Of a stretch of DNA of 6,586 nt, positions 1 through 6,586 are shown piece by piece. The notes under the pieces are model-generated. The model had not been told where the DNA came from. It searched no databases and worked only from the letters and a program-made list of their open reading frames with translations. The translations under genes were made by a program, and so were the position numbers. Source of the stretch: an uncultured Gemmatimonadota bacterium (GTDB lineage: Bacteria; Gemmatimonadota; Gemmatimonadetes; Gemmatimonadales; Gemmatimonadaceae); assembly GCA_946479895.1 (NCBI GenBank), contig CAMLHT010000217.1, positions 1-6,586 on the forward strand, written 5' to 3'. Numbering within the stretch: the first letter of the stretch is position 1; each line of letters opens with the position of its first letter.

Positions 1-1502
<1,502 letters not shown>

Positions 1503-1520
1503 GACGACCGTCCGTCACGA

Positions 1521-1555
1521 AAAAGGAGCCCGTGCGATCTGCACGGGCTCCTTTT
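1521..1555. terminator. Bidirectional intrinsic terminator between rpoC and the convergent plug-protein gene
   Basis: A perfect 15-bp inverted repeat, AAAAGGAGCCCGTGC (1521-1535) and GCACGGGCTCCTTTT (1541-1555), encloses a 5-base loop GATCT. The A and T ends of the arms give a T tract on either strand: four Ts on plus and five on minus (A at 1520-1524). The stem starts 18 bases after the rpoC stop and lies 28 bases beyond the stop of the minus-strand gene ending at 1584. It can therefore end both transcripts and should separate rpoC transcription from what follows. Confidence 0.92.
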
Positions 1556-1583
1556 CGTCGTTCGGTGGCCTGGCTGCCGGCGA

Positions 1584-3017
1584 TTACTTCCGTATCCGCC
1601 GGTTCAGGTAGCGGTTGGTCCAGATGACCACCGCCGCGCAGGCGGTTTCGCCCGGCGACTGGAACTGGACCGGGGTCATGTTCGCGGAATACGTCTCGAT
1701 CGCCGCGACCTCGCTCGGGCTGACGAAGTCGTCGATGTCGCCGGGCGTCATCTCGCGCCAGCGCGCGTTGTCGACGTAGATGTTGACGCAGCCGTTGATC
1801 GGATCGCGCGAATTCCCGATCACCGAGCGCCCGGCGCTGCCGGGCGTGACGCGCAGGCCGGGCACGCTCCGAAGGGCGTCGCTCAGGTGCACCGCCTGGC
1901 GGGCCACCTGCTCGCCGTCGATGAAGTGGCCGAGCCCGCGCCGCTTGCGGTCATTGTACCCCATGTCGTCGAGCGCCTTCTCGACCCCGGCGACGATCCG
2001 CATCGGGGCCAGCTCGGCGGCGTCGAGCACGATGGTCGTGGAGACGGGCGCGCGGGCGCTCAGCTCCACCGGCTTCTCGGTCGAGGCGTACCCGATCTTC
2101 CGGACCTCCACCGACTGCGTGCCGCTCGGCAGGCTGTCGAGGAAGAACTCGCCGCGCTCGTTCGTGAGGGCCACCGACCGGCCGCCCTCGATGGACACGC
2201 GGGCCGACTGGACCGGCGTTCCGGACGGCGAAAGCACGCGGCCGGTGAGGCGCGAGTCGCCGCTGAGGAACCGCCGCGTGCGGCCGGTGCTGTCCTCCAC
2301 CGTCGCGACGCGGGCGGCAGCGATGGTCAGGCTGCGGAGCGCCAGCGCGCCCTGCACGTCCACGTCCACCTGGCCGGTGCTCACGCCATTCCGGAAGACC
2401 TGGAGCTTGCCGCTGATCGGCGTCGGCAGGCCGCAGATGCGGTAGTTCCCGGCCGAGTCGACGGTGGCTTCGCGCACGATCGGCTTTCCCTTGAAGCCGA
2501 GGGTGACCTCTTCGTAGACGAGCTGCACGCGGGATCCGACCGCCGCCTTCAGCGAGTCCGGGTCCATGACCTGGCCCATCAGCGCGGCGGGACCGAACCG
2601 CTGCAGCAGGCCCGGCGCGCAGCGCATCCCCACGACGCGCTCGCCGGATGGCGTGGCGACGTCGACCGTGATGACTTCGCCCGGCCGCATGACGATCGGG
2701 TTGGTCATCACCGTCAGTCCGAGCGTGTCGAGCATGGCGTGCATGAGCGACAGCCGGTGGCTTCCCGGCGGGACGCTGTCGATCTGGAAGTTGCCGAAGG
2801 CGTCGGTCAGGCCGACGCGCGCCGTTCCTTCCACGGCGACGAGGGCGCGGGCCAGCGCCTGCTGCCGGATGCTGTCGATCGCGACGCCGCGCACGGTCGC
2901 GAACCCCGGCGTGGCCGCGGGCGGCGGCGTCACCTGGGCGGTGGCCAGCGATGCGGTGGCGCTCAGCGCCAGCAGCGCGAGGCCGCGTGAAATGCGGAGT
3001 GTGGTGGACGAGAACAC
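1584..3017 (-). CDS. Secreted protein with carboxypeptidase-regulatory-like repeats and a barrel-less TonB plug-like domain
   Basis: This gene encodes 477 residues starting at GTG (3017). The sequence shows a signal peptide: hydrophobic core LALLALSATASLA and a likely type I cleavage at ATA|Q after residue 27. Residues ~41-122 look like a CarboxypepD_reg-like beta-sandwich (TVRGVAIDS ... GLTDAFGNFQIDSVPPGSHRLSL). Residues ~145-236 look like a diverged second copy (VDSAGNYRICGLP), and ~257-332 a clear third copy (LTGRVLSPSGTPVQSARVSIEG, ALTNERGEFFLDSLPSGT). Residues ~370-468 resemble a TonB-receptor plug (LSDALRSVPGLRV ... NGCVNIYVDNARW ... IETYSANMTPVQF ... VVIWTN). No outer-membrane barrel follows, so it cannot be a normal TonB-dependent transporter. 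Four Cys (133, 195, 410, 460) could form two disulfides. It is probably exported and surface- or periplasm-associated, with unknown substrate. GTG is the only ATG/GTG/TTG upstream of the signal core, but no Shine-Dalgarno sequence precedes it. It is probably co-transcribed with the lipoprotein gene 106 bases upstream and ends at the shared terminator. The fold is inferred from motifs; the function is unknown. Confidence 0.85.
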   Translation of the reverse strand: MFSSTTLRISRGLALLALSATASLATAQVTPPPAATPGFATVRGVAIDSIRQQALARALVAVEGTARVGLTDAFGNFQIDSVPPGSHRLSLMHAMLDTLGLTVMTNPIVMRPGEVITVDVATPSGERVVGMRCAPGLLQRFGPAALMGQVMDPDSLKAAVGSRVQLVYEEVTLGFKGKPIVREATVDSAGNYRICGLPTPISGKLQVFRNGVSTGQVDVDVQGALALRSLTIAAARVATVEDSTGRTRRFLSGDSRLTGRVLSPSGTPVQSARVSIEGGRSVALTNERGEFFLDSLPSGTQSVEVRKIGYASTEKPVELSARAPVSTTIVLDAAELAPMRIVAGVEKALDDMGYNDRKRRGLGHFIDGEQVARQAVHLSDALRSVPGLRVTPGSAGRSVIGNSRDPINGCVNIYVDNARWREMTPGDIDDFVSPSEVAAIETYSANMTPVQFQSPGETACAAVVIWTNRYLNRRIRK

Positions 3018-3052
3018 GGGTCGGGAATCGGGATTCGGCCGGCTGAGCGCCA

Positions 3053-3075
3053 GCCATCGAAGTCTGATCGATGGC
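3053..3075. repeat. 8-bp perfect inverted repeat in the gap between the two minus-strand genes
   Basis: GCCATCGA (3053-3060) and TCGATGGC (3068-3075) form a perfect 8-bp stem with a 7-base loop. No T tract follows on either strand, so it is not a standard intrinsic terminator. On the minus strand it would sit in the mRNA leader, ending 35 bases before the GTG of the plug-like protein gene. It could be an mRNA structure, an end-stabilising hairpin or a protein-binding dyad; the sequence does not decide. A Shine-Dalgarno-like AGGAGG (minus strand, 3096-3091) lies further upstream but does not serve the annotated start. Confidence 0.5.
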
Positions 3076-3123
3076 CGTCGCCCGCACCAGCCTCCTGATA
3101 CCCCGACCCGGGCCGGTGGATCG

Positions 3124-3564
3124 CTAGCGGATGCTCCCGGCGATGTGCGCCGACAGGCTGCTCATCCGCAGGTTGCCCGTGTGGTCGCCGACGATGTCGA
3201 GCTTGGCCATCAGGTCCTCGTTGAGGACCGTCGCCATGCTCACCCAGTTGGGCGTCGAGCGGCTCGCCCCGATGGCGTGGAGCTGCACGGCGAAGACGTC
3301 CCCCGTCTGCATCGCCCAGGACGGTATGGTCAGCCTGGTGGTCCGGAACGGGAGCGCGGTGCCGAGCCGCATCCCGCGCGTCGTCGGAGAGGCCATCGCG
3401 TAGATGACCACCTCGAAGTCGCTGTTGTTGTTGACGACGAACGGGTAGGCAGGGCGAAGGCCGTCCCGTGTCGCCTGCGATGCCGGTGCGCAGGCGTTGA
3501 TCGTTCCCATCGCGCACAGCGCCAGCGCCATCCGCACCACGCGACGTCCATTCGACTTCCGCAT
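3124..3564 (-). CDS. Small predicted lipoprotein of unknown function
   Basis: This gene encodes 146 residues starting at ATG (3564) and ending with TAG (3126-3124). A strong AGGAGG (minus strand, 3575-3570) sits five bases before this ATG and fixes the start. The same frame is open further upstream to 3852, but that part is Arg-rich and runs into the divergent acyltransferase gene. The N-terminus has a basic region (MRKSNGRRVVR), a hydrophobic stretch (MALALCAMGTI) and then INAC with Cys25, a slightly off-consensus lipobox (Asn at -2). This suggests export and lipid attachment. The mature part begins APASQ and contains FVVNNNSDFEVVIYAM (42-57), RLGTALPF (66-73) and GDVFAVQLHAIG (88-99). The alternating hydrophobic pattern suggests a small beta-rich domain. 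I do not recognise a named family. The gene lies just upstream of, and in the same direction as, the plug-like protein gene, so the two are probably co-expressed envelope proteins. Confidence 0.8.
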   Translation of the reverse strand: MRKSNGRRVVRMALALCAMGTINACAPASQATRDGLRPAYPFVVNNNSDFEVVIYAMASPTTRGMRLGTALPFRTTRLTIPSWAMQTGDVFAVQLHAIGASRSTPNWVSMATVLNEDLMAKLDIVGDHTGNLRMSSLSAHIAGSIR

Positions 3565-3569
3565 ACCCG

Positions 3570-3575
3570 CCTCCT
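3570..3575 (-). promoter_or_regulatory. Strong ribosome binding site of the lipoprotein gene
   Basis: AGGAGG on the minus strand, inside GGGGAGGAGGCGGGT and five bases before ATG at 3564. It decides the lipoprotein start against the longer open frame. It is also the only strong Shine-Dalgarno sequence at a start codon in this window. Confidence 0.85.
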
Positions 3576-3733
3576 CCCCGGTCTCCCGCCGGGGCACTCG
3601 TGTCCGATGCGGCAGCCCCCCGACTGTCGCACTGGACCCCAAAGCATCAACGGGGCCACGCCATGTGACCTCCGGGAAAATCGCGGAGTTACGCGCTTGA
3701 CGGTCGAGGACGCCGGGCGGAAGTTCGACCCGC

Positions 3734-5170
3734 ATGCGGCTCCTCCTGATCCTCGCCGCGAGCGCCGCCACGCTCGTGGTCCTGTGGTGGATCACGCGGC
3801 GATTCGCCGATCGCCTCGCGCGCCGCGCCGCGCTCCGCTTCCGGTCGCGCATCGACCGCTACAAGCTGGCGCGCCGGACGTTCGTGCGTGAGCGGCTCCT
3901 CGCCGACGAGGGCATCGCCGTCGCCGTGCGGGAGCACGCGCGCGAGCACGGCGTGCCCGAAGCCGCCGCGTGGCGGAAGGTGAACGGGTACATCACGGAG
4001 ATCGTCCCGTTCTTCAACATCGTCGCGTACTACCAGGTCGGCTATCGCGCCGCGAAGGCACTGCTGCGCCTCTTCTACAACGTGACGGTGGAGCACGAGG
4101 GGGGCGCGGGGCCCCGGCGCCCTCCGCGCGACGCTGTGCTCATCTACCTGATGAACCACCGCTCGAACGCGGACTACGTCGTGGTGAGCTACGCGCTGGC
4201 CGGACAGGTCGCCATCTCGTACGCGGTCGGGGAGTGGGCGCGCGCCTTTCCGCTCGAGCAGATGTTCAAGGCGTTCGGGTCGTACTTCGTGCGCCGCCGG
4301 TATCGCGAGCCGCTCTATCACGCGGTGCTCGAGCGCTACGTCCAGCAGATCACGCGCATGGGGGTCACGCAGGGGATCTTCCTCGAGGGCGGGCTGACCC
4401 GCGACGGGCTGCTCAAGGCGCCGAAGATCGGCCTGCTCGACTACGTGCTCGGCATCGCGCGCGATCCCGCGTACCGGTCGCGCCTGTTCGTGATCCCGGT
4501 GGCGGTCAACTACGACCGCGTGCTCGAGGATCGCTCCCTGATTCGCGAGCTCGCCGTTCGCGGGGGCGCCACGCCGATTCCTCGCCGGCGGCAGCTCGCG
4601 GAGGTGGGCCGCTATGTGGGGTGGAACCTCGGGCGGCTGCTCACCCGGCGCTGGAAGCGGTACGGGCGCGCGGCCGTCGTCGTCGGGAATCCCGTCCCCC
4701 TCGACGGATGGTTCGCGGAGAACCCGCAGCTCTTCGATCTCGCCCGTCCCGAGCGCCTCGCGCGGGTACAGTCCCTCTGCGACGGGATCATGGATCGCAT
4801 CGGGCGGCTCGTCCCCGTGACGCCGGTGCCGCTCGTCTGCGCCGCCGTCCTGAGCCTCGACCGCGATTTCATTCCGCGCCGCCTGCTCCTCGAGCGGATG
4901 CAGGAGATGCGCGACACGCTCGTCGAGCTGAACGGCCGCGTCGTGCGCGCGGATCGCACCGTGGAAGAGACGCTCGGCGTGGCGCTCCGCATGCTGCGGA
5001 TGCGCCGCGTGCTGCTCGAGGAGGGAGACGGATTCGTGGTGAGCCAGCGCAACCGTGAGCTGCTCAGCTACTACGCCAACAGCATCGCGCATCTCCTCGG
5101 CTCCTTCGGGGAGAGCGTGATGGCGCGCGACAGCCTGCCCGTGGAGCGGTTCGCCGCCGGCGTCGGCTGA
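3734..5170 (+). CDS. PlsB-like glycerol-3-phosphate 1-O-acyltransferase
   Basis: This gene encodes 478 residues starting at ATG (3734) and ending with TGA (5168-5170). Members of this family transfer an acyl chain to sn-glycerol-3-phosphate (or dihydroxyacetone phosphate in relatives) at the membrane, the first step of phospholipid synthesis. All four acyltransferase motifs are visible: I, NHRSNADY with the catalytic HX4D (His142, Asp147); II, GSYFVRRRY (182-190); III, FLEGGLTRDG (216-225), like the EGGRSRTG of PlsB; IV, VIPVAVNYDRVLE (253-265). The C-terminal LLSYYANSIAHLLG (443-456) matches the conserved end of the PlsB/DHAPAT group. Residues 3-20 are one hydrophobic segment, a likely membrane anchor, followed by a basic stretch. 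E. coli PlsB is about 807 residues, so this protein is much shorter and lacks most of the N-terminal domain. A weak GGCGGAAG (3717-3724 region) about 10 bases upstream is the only Shine-Dalgarno candidate. The gene is divergent from the lipoprotein gene (169-base gap) and convergent with the FHA gene (19-base gap). Glycerol-3-phosphate as substrate is inferred; another acyl acceptor is possible. Confidence 0.9.
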   Translation: MRLLLILAASAATLVVLWWITRRFADRLARRAALRFRSRIDRYKLARRTFVRERLLADEGIAVAVREHAREHGVPEAAAWRKVNGYITEIVPFFNIVAYYQVGYRAAKALLRLFYNVTVEHEGGAGPRRPPRDAVLIYLMNHRSNADYVVVSYALAGQVAISYAVGEWARAFPLEQMFKAFGSYFVRRRYREPLYHAVLERYVQQITRMGVTQGIFLEGGLTRDGLLKAPKIGLLDYVLGIARDPAYRSRLFVIPVAVNYDRVLEDRSLIRELAVRGGATPIPRRRQLAEVGRYVGWNLGRLLTRRWKRYGRAAVVVGNPVPLDGWFAENPQLFDLARPERLARVQSLCDGIMDRIGRLVPVTPVPLVCAAVLSLDRDFIPRRLLLERMQEMRDTLVELNGRVVRADRTVEETLGVALRMLRMRRVLLEEGDGFVVSQRNRELLSYYANSIAHLLGSFGESVMARDSLPVERFAAGVG

Positions 5171-5189
5171 CGACCGGCCGGAGGCGCCG

Positions 5190-6059
5190 CTACTTCTTCT
5201 CGCCGCTGGCGCGGACCGCGGGAATCGCCGGGGGCGTGGGCAGCTCGCCCGCGAACTCCGCCGTCGAGCCGCGCGCGGGCAGCTCCGATTCGGTGCGGCG
5301 CGAGCCCTCCGCGGGCACCAGCGCCACGTCCTCGACCGTGAGGCGCGGGCCGCCGGCGCCGAACTCGATGACGTCGCCCCGCTCGATGACGATCGGGCCC
5401 ACCACGCGCTTCCGGTTAAGCCAGGTGCCGTTGCGACTGCCGAGGTCCTCGATGCAGATCTTCCAGCCGGAATAGAAGACCCGCGCATGGCGCCGGGAGA
5501 CGGCGAGCGACATGTCGCCCTCCACGCGCACCGTGACGTCGGCCGACCGTCCGATGACGACGTCGGTGTCCTGGCCGACCAGCCGCTTCCCATCACCCGA
5601 GCGCATCACCAGGCGCACGAGCTGGCGGCCGCCGGCCGGAGCGGCCGGGGCAGGCGGGGAAGTCGCCGGCCGGTCGGCGGCCGGCTCCACCAGCGTGCGG
5701 GCCGGAACCGCCGGCGTCGGCTCGGCGAGAGTCGCGGCCAGGGACCGTCCAACGGCCTCGACCACCTCCAGGCGGGGGCCGGTGGATCCGAAGCGGATCT
5801 CGTCGCCGATGGCGAGCCGGTGCTTCGTCCCCGGGTGCAGCCTGTGGCCGGCGGCGTAGGTCCCGTTGCGGCTCCCGATGTCCTCGACCCACCAGTGGCC
5901 GTCGTCCACGAAGACTCGGGCATGCCGGCCGGAGACGACTGAAGCCGCGGCGCCTTCCACGACGAGGGCGGCACTCGGATCGCGGCCGACGATCGCGTCG
6001 GTCGTCTCCACGCGGTAGGACCGGCTGGCGGCCCGATCGACCAGCGTCAGATGGGCCAT
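5190..6059 (-). CDS. Protein with two FHA (phosphothreonine-binding) domains
   Basis: This gene encodes 289 residues starting at ATG (6059) and ending with TAG (5192-5190). FHA domain 1 covers ~3-105: IVGRDP (23-28), SGRHARVFV (43-51), DIGSRNGT (60-67). FHA domain 2 covers ~147-245: VIGRSADV (168-175), SRRHARVF (188-195), DLGSRNGTWLN (205-215). Both copies keep the Gly-Arg, Ser-x-Arg-His and Ser-Arg-Asn signature residues that bind phosphothreonine peptides, so both look functional. A Pro/Ala-rich linker (~113-142) joins them, and a Ser/Thr/Pro-containing tail (~249-289) follows. There is no signal peptide, membrane segment or catalytic domain, so it is probably a cytoplasmic adaptor for Ser/Thr-kinase signalling. 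No kinase gene is in the window. The frame stays open upstream to 6560, but that part runs antisense to rpsL, and FHA domain 1 starts right after this ATG. No Shine-Dalgarno sequence precedes it. Its partner cannot be told from sequence. Confidence 0.94.
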   Translation of the reverse strand: MAHLTLVDRAASRSYRVETTDAIVGRDPSAALVVEGAAASVVSGRHARVFVDDGHWWVEDIGSRNGTYAAGHRLHPGTKHRLAIGDEIRFGSTGPRLEVVEAVGRSLAATLAEPTPAVPARTLVEPAADRPATSPPAPAAPAGGRQLVRLVMRSGDGKRLVGQDTDVVIGRSADVTVRVEGDMSLAVSRRHARVFYSGWKICIEDLGSRNGTWLNRKRVVGPIVIERGDVIEFGAGGPRLTVEDVALVPAEGSRRTESELPARGSTAEFAGELPTPPAIPAVRASGEKK

Positions 6060-6093
6060 TCTGATGAGGAAAAGCGGGATTGCAAGCCGAGCA

Positions 6094-6099
6094 TTTATA
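6094..6099 (-). promoter_or_regulatory. Candidate -10 element for the FHA gene
   Basis: The minus strand reads TATAAA (6099 to 6094), within TTATAAATGC, an AT-rich spot in GC-rich surroundings, 34 bases before the FHA start. It matches TATAAT at five of six positions and would give a leader of roughly 28 bases. A -35 at 17-base spacing would be CGCCGC, which is not a sigma-70 match, so this is only a partial promoter. The plus strand at the same place reads TATAAC, so direction rests on context. Confidence 0.4.
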
Positions 6100-6207
6100 A
6101 CGTCCTGGAGAATGGCGCGGCGACCTGAGTCACAACACCGGATTATCATTCCGGATATGCCGGTTCGGTTCCCCCCGGGCGGGCGTAACCGCTGACGGCG
6201 CTTCCGA

Positions 6208-6236
6208 TTGACTGAGCCGCCCCGCCAGTCTACCTT
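6208..6236 (+). promoter_or_regulatory. Candidate promoter of rpsL
   Basis: TTGACT (6208-6213) matches the -35 consensus at five of six positions. It is followed by a 17-base spacer and TACCTT (6231-6236), a weak three-of-six -10. Initiation would fall near 6243, giving an rpsL leader of about 87 bases that contains the hairpin at 6249-6273. The good -35, correct spacing and position upstream of a strongly expressed gene support it; the weak -10 limits confidence. Confidence 0.45.
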
Positions 6237-6248
6237 TGAAGGCTCTGT

Positions 6249-6273
6249 TCCCGCGAGGCCAGCGGGATTTTTT
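6249..6273 (+). terminator. Terminator-like hairpin in the rpsL leader (possible attenuator)
   Basis: TCCCGC (6249-6254) pairs perfectly with GCGGGA (6262-6267) around a 7-base loop, and six Ts follow directly (6268-6273). This is the form of an intrinsic terminator for plus-strand transcripts. It lies after the candidate promoter at 6208-6236 and 57 bases before the rpsL ATG. No plus-strand gene ends nearby; the last one stops at 5170, across the opposite-strand FHA gene. A role as leader attenuator or in stopping readthrough is inferred. The stem is only 6 bp, so termination may be partial. CCGCG (6251-6255) could instead pair with CGCGG (6299-6303), a weak alternative fold. Confidence 0.6.
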
Positions 6274-6329
6274 GCGGACGCCGTGCAGGCCCCCAGGTCG
6301 CGGCGGCAGCAGGACCCATTCTTCAGTAA

Positions 6330-6586
6330 ATGCCGACCATCAACCAGCTCGTCCGGCGGAGTCGCCGGGATGTCATCAAGAAGGAAAAGTCTCCGGCTCT
6401 CAAGTCGAATCCTTTCCGCCGCGGTGTCTGCACCCGCGTGTACACCACGACCCCCAAGAAGCCGAACTCGGCCCTCCGGAAGGTCGCCAAGGTCCGCCTC
6501 ACCAACGGCTTCGAAGTCATCGCCTACATCCCGGGCGAAGGCCACAACCTCCAGGAGCACTCGATCGTGCTCGTGCGCGGTGGCCG
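6330..6586 (+). CDS. rpsL: 30S ribosomal protein S12 (N-terminal part, 3' end outside window)
   Basis: The first 85 complete codons of S12, running off the right edge. S12 sits at the 30S decoding centre and helps monitor codon-anticodon pairing. The start MPTINQLVR, then [23 protein letters not shown] (~30-52) and the stretch from RLTNGFEV to [16 protein letters not shown] (56-85), align without gaps to E. coli S12. Lys43, the classic site of streptomycin-resistance changes (K42 in mature numbering), is the wild-type Lys. The second site (Lys88) and the beta-methylthiolated Asp89 lie beyond the window. An in-frame TAA at 6327-6329 directly precedes ATG 6330, so this ATG is the first possible start. 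The nearest Shine-Dalgarno candidate, AGGA (6311-6314), is 15 bases away, unusually far. rpsG and fusA would be expected downstream by analogy with other bacteria. Confidence 0.98.
   Translation, partial: MPTINQLVRRSRRDVIKKEKSPALKSNPFRRGVCTRVYTTTPKKPNSALRKVAKVRLTNGFEVIAYIPGEGHNLQEHSIVLVRGG

Noticed and set aside
1951..3087. Minus-strand frame starting at GTG 3087 just after AGGAGG
   Set aside because: The product is Arg/Ala-rich with no domain pattern and overlaps the signal-peptide-bearing gene in another frame. Only its start region is kept as a finding.
3697..3725. TTGACG at 3697 as a promoter for the acyltransferase
   Set aside because: The -10 position at 17 bases reads GAAGTT, a poor match, and initiation would fall almost on the ATG. 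A leaderless transcript is possible but unsupported.
3565..3852. Upstream extension of the lipoprotein to 3852
   Set aside because: A strong AGGAGG sits five bases before ATG 3564, the signal peptide starts there, and the extension overlaps the divergent acyltransferase.
1887..3891. Long plus-strand open frames (1887-2990 and 2566-3891) opposite the plug-like and lipoprotein genes
   Set aside because: Low-complexity Arg/Ala/Gly/His-rich products with no motifs. The minus-strand genes have signal peptides and domain patterns.
5171..5189. CCGGCCGG palindrome between the convergent acyltransferase and FHA genes as a terminator
   Set aside because: There is no T tract and the gap is only 19 bases. 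Short GC palindromes are expected by chance here.
3689..5596. Long minus-strand open frame opposite the acyltransferase
   Set aside because: It is antisense to a gene with all four acyltransferase motifs. Its product is Arg/Ala/His-rich with no recognisable motif, typical of a shadow frame in high-GC DNA.
6138..6154. CCGGA/TCCGG inverted repeat with TATCAT in the divergent FHA-rpsL gap
   Set aside because: The stem is only 5 bp, with no T tract or second copy. TATCAT resembles a -10 but no -35 lies at the right spacing.
6060..6560. Upstream extension of the FHA protein to 6560
   Set aside because: It would run antisense through rpsL and its leader. The extension has no FHA-like sequence, and ATG 6059 directly precedes FHA domain 1.

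Overview
The window is high-GC bacterial chromosome, about two-thirds G+C by eye. It is bounded by two core information-processing genes on the plus strand: the 3' third of rpoC (RNA polymerase beta') at the left edge and the first 85 codons of rpsL (ribosomal protein S12) at the right edge. The beta' fragment carries the large trigger-loop insertion (SI3) typical of many Gram-negative lineages. The secreted protein in the middle combines carboxypeptidase-regulatory-like domains with a barrel-less TonB plug-like domain, an architecture common in Gemmatimonadota. A Gemmatimonadota or nearby high-GC Gram-negative is therefore my best guess, as inference only.

Layout, left to right: rpoC end (1-1502, plus); a near-perfect hairpin terminator (1521-1555) that works in both directions; two co-directional minus-strand genes encoding a secreted plug-like protein (1584-3017) and, upstream of it, a small lipoprotein (3124-3564); a 169-base divergent gap; a PlsB-like glycerol-3-phosphate acyltransferase (3734-5170, plus); a convergent minus-strand gene for a protein with two FHA domains (5190-6059); a 270-base divergent gap with candidate promoters for the FHA gene and rpsL plus a terminator-like hairpin in the rpsL leader; then rpsL. 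No stretch above 300 bases lacks a gene.

In many bacteria rpoC and the rpsL-rpsG-fusA cluster are adjacent or nearly so. Here about 4.8 kb with four unrelated genes on mixed strands lies between them. The terminator after rpoC and the leader before rpsL suggest the two core operons are transcriptionally uncoupled. The four intervening genes concern the envelope (surface plug-like protein, lipoprotein, phospholipid synthesis) and phosphothreonine signalling (FHA). Apart from the likely two-gene minus-strand unit they do not form one operon, and nothing shows a single shared function.

I see no CRISPR array, transposon, tRNA or rRNA, and no clear novel defence or mobile system. The points most worth a second look are the terminator-like hairpin in the rpsL leader, the barrel-less plug protein with its lipoprotein neighbour, and the rpoC/rpsL split itself.
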